Shown piece by piece: positions 59,355 to 64,000 of a DNA stretch of 64,000 nucleotides. A program made the position numbers and the translations under genes. The stretch covers positions 186,001 through 250,000 of the forward strand of contig CAWEQW010000006.1 in the NCBI GenBank assembly GCA_963811365.1. Reading direction: 5' to 3'. The first letter of the stretch is position 1. The number at the start of each line of letters is the position of its first letter. This stretch comes from CAWEQW01 sp963811365 (GTDB lineage Bacteria > Actinomycetota > Actinomycetes > Propionibacteriales > Nocardioidaceae). The notes beneath the pieces were generated by a model that was given only the letters and a program-made list of their open reading frames with translations, searched no databases and was not told the origin of the DNA.

Positions 59355-60509
59355 TCAGCCGGCCCGGCGCAGGAACGCGTCCAGCAGCGGACCCGCCGTT
59401 CCCGACCCCGACGCGCCACGGTCGACGAAGACCGCGACGGCCAGGTCGCCGTGCACGGCGAGCATCCACGCGTGCGTCAGCGGAGGGCTCTGGTCGCCGA
59501 ACTCGGCGGTGCCGGTCTTCGCGAGCACCGGAGCCCCGGGCACGTCCAGCAGGAGCGCCCCGGAGCCCTGCGTCACCACCGCCCGCATCAGCCGCCGCAG
59601 CCGGCCGGCCTCTGCAGGAGCCAGGGAGTGCGCGGGCGCGGGCCCGCCGACCGGCCTGTCCAGCAGGTGCGGGACGACCGTGCCGCCGTGCGCGACCGAG
59701 GCCGCCACCGCCGCCATCGCGAGCGGTGAGGCCAGCACCTGGCCCTGGCCGATCATCGTCGCGGCGTGCGTCGTCGCGTCCGCGGTCGCGGGCACCGACC
59801 CGAGGTAGGCGGGGAAGCCGAGGTCGTGGTCGACGCCGAGGCCGAGTCCCGCTGCGGCCGCCGCGAGGTCGCGCTGCGCCGTGACCCGGCCCGACGGTCC
59901 CGAGGATCGGTCGGGCGAACTCCCGCGTCGGTGCCAGAGGGATGCGGTCGGGCAGCGCCACCGCCCCCGGGATCCGGGCGACGGCCGCGCGCAGCGCCGG
60001 GCCGGCAGCGGCGCGGCGCAGCACGAGCGCCTCGACGAAGGCGCGGTCACCGGCACTCCGGACGGCCGTGACGTAGGGCGCCACGTCGACGTCGAGCAGG
60101 GCCGCCAGCCGTCGAGCCGACGAGACCTGCCGCCGCGCCGGCACCAGCGTCTTGTCCAGCCCGAGACGGTAGACCGGTCGGGGCACCACGAGCGGCGCTC
60201 CCCCGGCACCGAGGACCGCCCCCCCGCTCGGGCCAGGTCTGCCAGAGCGAGAGGTGTCGGCCCGGGCGCAGCCCCGGAGCCACCAGGTCCGGCCTCTGCC
60301 GCACCCGCCAACGGTCGCCGGTCCGGGTCAGCCGGGCGGTCGTCCGATACCTCCAGTGCGACCCACCGGGCAGCTTCCAGTCGAAGCGCAGCACGGCCGT
60401 CGCCTGCGGTCCGCCGTCGCGCTGGTGGACGGCTCCCACCGTGACGGTGCGGGGGAGCTCGGCGAGGTCTGCTGGCCCCCCCGAATCCGACCATACGACG
60501 GCGACCACT
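59355..60509 (-). pseudogene. Penicillin-binding protein remnant (transpeptidase core deleted)
   Basis: Resembles NTF2-like/MecA_N plus transpeptidase proteins. The NTF2-like part (FDWKLPGGSHWRYRTTARLT) and VVPRPVYRLGLDKTLVPA are followed by PTREFARPILGTVGP, and then the frame jumps to AAAAGLGLGVDHDLGFPAYL, TMIGQGQVLASPLAMAAVAA and VLAKTGTAEFGDQ. The 150-200 residues that should carry SxxK and SxN are missing, leaving only the KTG box. The N-terminal signal/anchor region is also gone, cut at the 75-bp repeat. Extra G/C at 59895 and in a seven-C run at 60219-60225 break the frame. Almost certainly not a working transpeptidase. Confidence 0.85.
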
Positions 60510-60584
60510 CGGACCGGCACTCGCCGAGGTGGCCGGCCCGCTCCACGCTCGGACGGCCGGTTGCGCCACACCGAGTGCCGGTTC
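60510..60584. repeat. 75-bp repeat with inverted ends (copy B)
   Basis: Same length and same 14-base ends (CGGACCGGCACTCG and CCGAGTGCCGGTTC) as the copy at 14971-15045. It begins where similarity of the penicillin-binding-protein remnant ends, so it marks the truncation point, and it precedes the operator of the HicB-like gene. Confidence 0.7.
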
Positions 60585-60626
60585 CCGTGGTCGTGACAGC
60601 AAACTGGTGTCACGGATGTCTTGACT

Positions 60627-60645
60627 TGACACCATCATGGTGTCA
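60627..60645 (+). promoter_or_regulatory. Operator dyad of the HicB-like gene
   Basis: TGACACCAT-C-ATGGTGTCA, perfect 9-bp arms, 11 bases before the ATG at 60657. A third half-site, TGGTGTCA, lies at 60605-60612. The dyad overlaps a TTGACA-like -35 at 60626. Ribbon-helix-helix proteins typically bind such short tandem half-sites, so autoregulation is likely. Confidence 0.7.
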
Positions 60646-60656
60646 GAGTGGTGCAC

Positions 60657-61211
60657 ATGGACATCACCCCCTACGTCGAGAGCCTCCGCCACGACCTCAC
60701 GGCGGCTGCCGAGGCCGGTGGCCAGGAGGCCAGGGCCGCGGCCGAGCGGCTGGCGCTCGCCCTCGACCCGGCGGTCCGGCTCGCGCTGATGGACGCGCTG
60801 TCCCAGGCGGCGGCCGAGATCACCAGCGACCTGCCCGCCGGCTCCGTCGACGTCCGGCTCAAGGGCCGCGAGCCCCAGTTCGTCGTGGACGTCCCCACCA
60901 TGCCGGTGCAGGCGCCCACCACCCCGGCCTCGCCCACGGCGTCTGCGACGGAGGAGCCCGACGACGAGGAGGACGGCTCGGTCGCCCGGATCACGCTCCG
61001 GCTGCCCGAGTCGGTCAAGGCGAAGGCCGAGGAGCTGGCCGCCCGGCGCGGACAGTCCCTCAACGCGTGGATCGTGCACGTGGTCCGCGCGGCCACCCGC
61101 GACCGGGCGATCAACGTCGACATCGACCTGTCCAGCATCCCGTTCATGGACGGCCCGGCGCCCGGGGCTCCCCGGCGCCGAGGCGGCAAGCGCATGACCG
61201 GCTGGGTCTGA
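60657..61211 (+). CDS. HicB-like ribbon-helix-helix protein
   Basis: 184 residues. N-terminal helical half (YVESLRHDLTAAAEAGGQEA), an acidic/Pro linker (about 85-110) and a C-terminal ribbon-helix-helix ARITLRLPESVKAKAEELAA with RRGQSLNAWIVHVVRAA. Such proteins are named HicB-like, but no HicA toxin (short dsRNA-binding fold) is nearby. The ATG at 60657 is preferred to GTG 60648. Followed by a DUF4097 gene, a pairing I recall from other actinobacteria. Probably an autoregulated DNA-binding protein. Confidence 0.8.
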   Translation: MDITPYVESLRHDLTAAAEAGGQEARAAAERLALALDPAVRLALMDALSQAAAEITSDLPAGSVDVRLKGREPQFVVDVPTMPVQAPTTPASPTASATEEPDDEEDGSVARITLRLPESVKAKAEELAARRGQSLNAWIVHVVRAATRDRAINVDIDLSSIPFMDGPAPGAPRRRGGKRMTGWV

Positions 61212-61307
61212 CCCCGCCGTCCGCACGACCGACCCGACAACCCACCCATCGCTCACCCGGCCGGCCCCCAGGGCGGCACGGTGACCGAGCACGCCCTTGG
61301 AGGCGAC

Positions 61308-62132
61308 ATGCACGAGGAGTTCCAGACTCCCGGACCCGCCGCTCTGTACGTCGAGATCGGCTCCGGCGACATCACCGTCCGCGCCGAGGACGTCGAGCGG
61401 ACCACCGTCGACGTCGACGGCAGCGGCGCCGACGAGACGACCGTGGAGCAGCACGGCAACCAGGTCGCGGTCGTCGGTCCGCGCACCCGTGGCGGATTCT
61501 TCGGCGGCGGCAACGGCGGCCTCCGGGTGCACGTCACGCTGCCCCTCGACAGCGAGCTGGTCACCAAGGTCGGCTCCGCCGACCTCGACGCCGGCGGTCG
61601 GCTCGGCACGGTCCGGCTGAAGTCGGGCTCCGGCGATGTCCGGCTCGACGAGGTCGCCGGCGAGGCGCTCGTCGAGAGCGGCTCGGGCGACGTGTACGTC
61701 GACTCGCTGCGCGGACAGGCCCGCATCAAGACCGGCTCGGGGGAGGTCGAGATCGGCTTCGCCGGGGGCGAGACCTCGGTGTCGACCGGCTCCGGCGACG
61801 TGGTGGTCAACCTGGCCCGCGAGGCCGTGGCGATCAAGTCCGGCTCCGGCGACCTCCGGGTGCGCGAGGCCGGCCCCGACCTGGTGCTGACGACCGCCTC
61901 GGGCGACGCCACGGTCGACCGGATGGAACGCGGCCGGCTGCAGGTCAAGAACGTCTCCGGCGACGTCCGGGTAGCCATCCCCGCCGGCGTGCCGGTGTGG
62001 ACCGACATCTCCTGCATCAGCGGCTCGGTCCGCTCCGACCTCCAGGGCGCGGGCGAGCCGGCCGACGACCAGCCGTTCGTCGAGCTCCGTGCCACCACGG
62101 TGAGCGGCGACATCTCGCTGGCGCAGCTGTGA
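61308..62132 (+). CDS. DUF4097 family beta-repeat protein
   Basis: 274 residues built from repeats of about 18-20 residues with SGSGDV/SGSGDL turns (VRLKSGSGDVRLDEV, LVESGSGDVYVDSL, IKTGSGEVEIG, STGSGDVVVN, IKSGSGDLRV), forming a beta-solenoid. No signal peptide or membrane helix, so cytosolic. ATG at 61308 after TTGGAGG; GTG 61281 is an alternative. Function unknown; 96 bases after the HicB-like gene and likely cotranscribed. Confidence 0.85.
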   Translation: MHEEFQTPGPAALYVEIGSGDITVRAEDVERTTVDVDGSGADETTVEQHGNQVAVVGPRTRGGFFGGGNGGLRVHVTLPLDSELVTKVGSADLDAGGRLGTVRLKSGSGDVRLDEVAGEALVESGSGDVYVDSLRGQARIKTGSGEVEIGFAGGETSVSTGSGDVVVNLAREAVAIKSGSGDLRVREAGPDLVLTTASGDATVDRMERGRLQVKNVSGDVRVAIPAGVPVWTDISCISGSVRSDLQGAGEPADDQPFVELRATTVSGDISLAQL

Positions 62133-62286
62133 GGGTCACCTGGCCCTGGGCGCCGGCCCCACAGCGCCGACCGCGCCGCGCCGTTCCACCCTCGGGCCGG
62201 CCACGCTCCGGCGGTCGCCGTACCACGGGCGACCTGCTCTCCACCCATCACCGCGACTGACCACAGACCTCGAAGGGACCACGCAC

Positions 62287-62448
62287 ATGTCGGACTACAG
62301 CTACCTCCACGACCGGATCGCCGCCCACCAGATCGCCGAGCGGGTCGAGCGCACCCAGCGCTCGCGCCTGGTGCCCCGCAGGCGCGGAGCCGGCCGCCAT
62401 GCACTGGCGAGCGGGCTGCACCACCTCGCCGCCCGGCTCGACGTCTAG
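62287..62448 (+). CDS. Small protein, 53 residues
   Basis: Opens MSDYSYLHDRIAAHQIAERV and ends in a basic, helical tail. ATG preceded by GAAGGGAC. Third gene of the HicB-like/DUF4097 run. Its N-terminal helix resembles that of the 54-residue protein at 42742. Its stop overlaps the convergent GNAT stop by four bases. Not assignable to a family. Confidence 0.6.
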   Translation: MSDYSYLHDRIAAHQIAERVERTQRSRLVPRRRGAGRHALASGLHHLAARLDV

Positions 62449-63053
62449 GTGGCTGGGCGCTCCAGGTCGAGGCGCACGACCGCGCGCGACGGCACCGGGC
62501 GGGAGACGCAGCGGAACCCCAGCTCCGTGAACAGCGTCTCCCGCCCCAGGTGCGCGTCCGCGGGGCCCGCCGATGCCCCGGTGACCGGCCAGCCCTCCAC
62601 CGCGCAGGCACCGTGCCCGCGTGCGAGCTCGACCGCCGACCGGACCAGCGTCACCGGCAGCCCACGGCCCCGTTGGTCGGCCCGCACGAACAGGCAGGCC
62701 ACCAGCCAGGTCCGCTCGTCCTCGTCGCGGTCGAGCGCCCGAAGCAGCCGGCTGCGGCCGGCCAGCGCCGCGGTGTAGCGGGACCGCGGCCCGCAGGCGC
62801 ACCAGCCGACCGGGCCGACCGGCCCGGAGGCGAGGACCCCCATCGGCACGCTCGAGCCCCTGGTCAGCGCGTCGAACCGGCGGCGGTTCCGGCCGGTGAC
62901 CCATCCCGCGGCGAACCGGCTGCCGGTCGTGCAGAACGCCGTGCACCAGCACCGCCGGGTGTTGCGGCTCGTCTCGAAGAGCGCGGCGAGGTCCGGGAGC
63001 TCGTCCGGTCCCACCGGCCGGACCCGCAGCCCGCTCCCCTCGGCCGGCGCCAC
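62445..63053 (-). CDS. GNAT-family N-acetyltransferase
   Basis: 202 residues. The acetyl-CoA loop is seen as ACLFVRADQRGRGLPVTLVR, with WCTAFCTTGSRFAAGW and a C-terminal LFTELGFRCVSRPVPSRAVV. The CT-F-C cysteine-rich stretch near residue 40 is shared by a subset of actinobacterial GNATs. Substrate unknown. The dcd gene lies nine bases upstream on the same strand. Confidence 0.85.
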   Translation of the reverse strand: MAPAEGSGLRVRPVGPDELPDLAALFETSRNTRRCWCTAFCTTGSRFAAGWVTGRNRRRFDALTRGSSVPMGVLASGPVGPVGWCACGPRSRYTAALAGRSRLLRALDRDEDERTWLVACLFVRADQRGRGLPVTLVRSAVELARGHGACAVEGWPVTGASAGPADAHLGRETLFTELGFRCVSRPVPSRAVVRLDLERPAT

Positions 63054-63062
63054 CGGGCCGGC

Positions 63063-63638
63063 TCAGACCTGGGTGCGGTGGAAGCTCAGGTGCGAGCGCG
63101 ACGGGGTCGGGCCGCGCTGGCCCTGGTAGCGCGAGCCGTACTTCTCCGACCCGTACGGGTGCTCGCTCGGTGAGCTGAGCCGGAAGAAGCAGAGCTGCCC
63201 GATCTTCATGCCCGGCCAGAGCTTGATCGGCAGCGTGGCCACGTTGGACAGCTCCAGCGTCACGTGGCCGGAGAACCCGGGGTCGATGAAGCCGGCCGTC
63301 GAGTGGGTGAGCAGCCCGAGCCGGCCCAGCGACGACTTGCCCTCGAGCCGGGCGGCGACGTCGTCGGGGAGCGTCACCACCTCGTACGTCGAGCCGAGCA
63401 CGAACTCCCCGGGGTGCAGGATGAACGGCTCGTCACCCTCGGGCTCGACCCGGCGCGTGAGGTCGGGCTGGTCGGACGCCGGGTCGATGTGCGGGTACTT
63501 GTGGTTCTCGAACACCCGGAAGATCCGGTCCAGCCGGACGTCGATGCTCGAGGGCTGCACCATCGCCGGCTCGAAGGGGTCGAGAGCGACGCGGCCGGCG
63601 TCGATCTCGCGGAGGATGTCGCGGTCGGAGAGCAGCAC
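63063..63638 (-). CDS. dcd: dCTP deaminase (likely dUMP-forming)
   Basis: 191 residues. Converts dCTP to dUTP, or in actinobacteria directly to dUMP, for thymidylate synthesis. Signatures: MLLSDRDILREIDAG, MVQPSSIDVRLDRIFRVF, VLGSTYEVVTLPDDVAARLE and GKSSLGRLGLLTHSTAGFID, ending in the active-site region QLCFFRLSSPSEHPYGS. ATG at 63638. Confidence 0.96.
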   Translation of the reverse strand: MLLSDRDILREIDAGRVALDPFEPAMVQPSSIDVRLDRIFRVFENHKYPHIDPASDQPDLTRRVEPEGDEPFILHPGEFVLGSTYEVVTLPDDVAARLEGKSSLGRLGLLTHSTAGFIDPGFSGHVTLELSNVATLPIKLWPGMKIGQLCFFRLSSPSEHPYGSEKYGSRYQGQRGPTPSRSHLSFHRTQV

Positions 63639-63749
63639 ATCGGTAACCTACCGAGCCCCCGGGCCGCCCGGCCTGCGGACACCGCAACCGACCACCTCGG
63701 GTCCGCCCCCGGGTGTCCGCGCGAACCGGGGGCGCCGAGAATGGGCACC

Positions 63750-64000
63750 ATGGCCTCCGCTGTCTTCCACCGGTACGTCGCGCTCGGGGACTCCTTCACC
63801 GAGGGCGTCGGCGACCACGACCCGGCCCGGCCGAACGGCGTCCGCGGCTGGGCCGACCGGGTCGCCGAGGTGCTCGCGTCCGGCAGCGACGACTTCGGCT
63901 ACGCCAACCTGGCGATCCGGGGCCGCAAGCTGCGGCAGGTCCTGGCCGAGCAGGTCGTGCCCGCGCTCGACCTCGCGCCCGACCTCGTGACGATGTACGC
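63750..64000 (+). CDS. SGNH/GDSL hydrolase family protein (3' end missing)
   Basis: Starts at ATG 63750 (ATG 63741 also in frame) and runs past the window end. VALGDSFTEGVGDHDP holds the nucleophile serine block and YANLAIRGRKLRQVLAEQV the Gly/Asn region of SGNH esterases. Soluble, no signal peptide seen. Possible lipase or esterase; the rest lies outside the window. Confidence 0.9.
   Translation, partial: MASAVFHRYVALGDSFTEGVGDHDPARPNGVRGWADRVAEVLASGSDDFGYANLAIRGRKLRQVLAEQVVPALDLAPDLVTMY

Noticed and set aside
60657..61211. Complete HicAB toxin-antitoxin pair
   Set aside because: No HicA-like small toxin gene lies on either side; the downstream gene is DUF4097.

Overview
The window is very GC-rich with dense, short-spaced genes and frequent GTG starts. 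Gene content and order (purA-purD-purB, DUF3151 next to class II fba, pyrE next to a class E sortase, dnaK-grpE-dnaJ-hspR-clpB with a HAIR operator) point to a high-GC actinobacterium, most likely Nocardioides or a close relative. No tRNA, rRNA, CRISPR array, integrase or transposase was recognised. The window starts inside an MFS gene and ends inside an SGNH hydrolase gene.

Layout. 1-8.2 kb: MFS exporter 3' end, a stand-alone RsbRD-type sensor domain, the purine genes purB, purD and purA (minus strand), a diacylglycerol-kinase-type lipid kinase and a TrmB/LuxR-type regulator. Everything from purB to that regulator carries many apparent frameshifts, mostly one extra G or C, which look like consensus errors. 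8.2-19.2 kb: DUF3151, a DHA2 MFS pump, class II aldolase, a PTS sugar permease split over two strands (EIIC minus, EIIB-EIIA plus), a SpoU methyltransferase, DedA, an aminoglycoside-phosphotransferase remnant ending at a 75-bp repeat, pyrE, a class E sortase, a DapC-like aminotransferase and a membrane protein. 19.2-26.4 kb: the HspR heat-shock operon. 26.4-33.2 kb: a Pro/Ser-rich membrane-anchored protein and an Opp/Dpp oligopeptide ABC transporter. 33.2-42.9 kb: DUF2231 protein with a two-component system, a cytochrome P450, an MFS transporter, a membrane protein, a large AAA-LuxR regulator and a 54-residue protein.

43.0-55.3 kb is a histidine-utilisation island: hutI-hutF-M20 amidohydrolase, nitroreductase, M20 peptidase-MFS, DUF1992, hutU, hutH and a divergent IclR regulator. 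HutH, HutU, HutI and HutF convert histidine through urocanate, imidazolone propionate and formimidoylglutamate to formylglutamate. No hutG is seen; the M20 amidohydrolase fused to the hutF operon probably does the last step. A 16-bp palindrome of form GTCTCG-N4-CGAGAC lies between hutH and iclR and again just upstream of the M20 peptidase-MFS pair, suggesting that one regulator controls both.

55.5-64 kb: an EtfD-like membrane Fe-S oxidoreductase, a secreted S53 (sedolisin) protease, a decayed penicillin-binding protein gene that has lost its active-site serine and abuts the second copy of the 75-bp repeat, a ribbon-helix-helix (HicB-like) protein with a dyad operator followed by a DUF4097 beta-repeat protein and a 53-residue protein, a GNAT acetyltransferase, dcd and an SGNH hydrolase.
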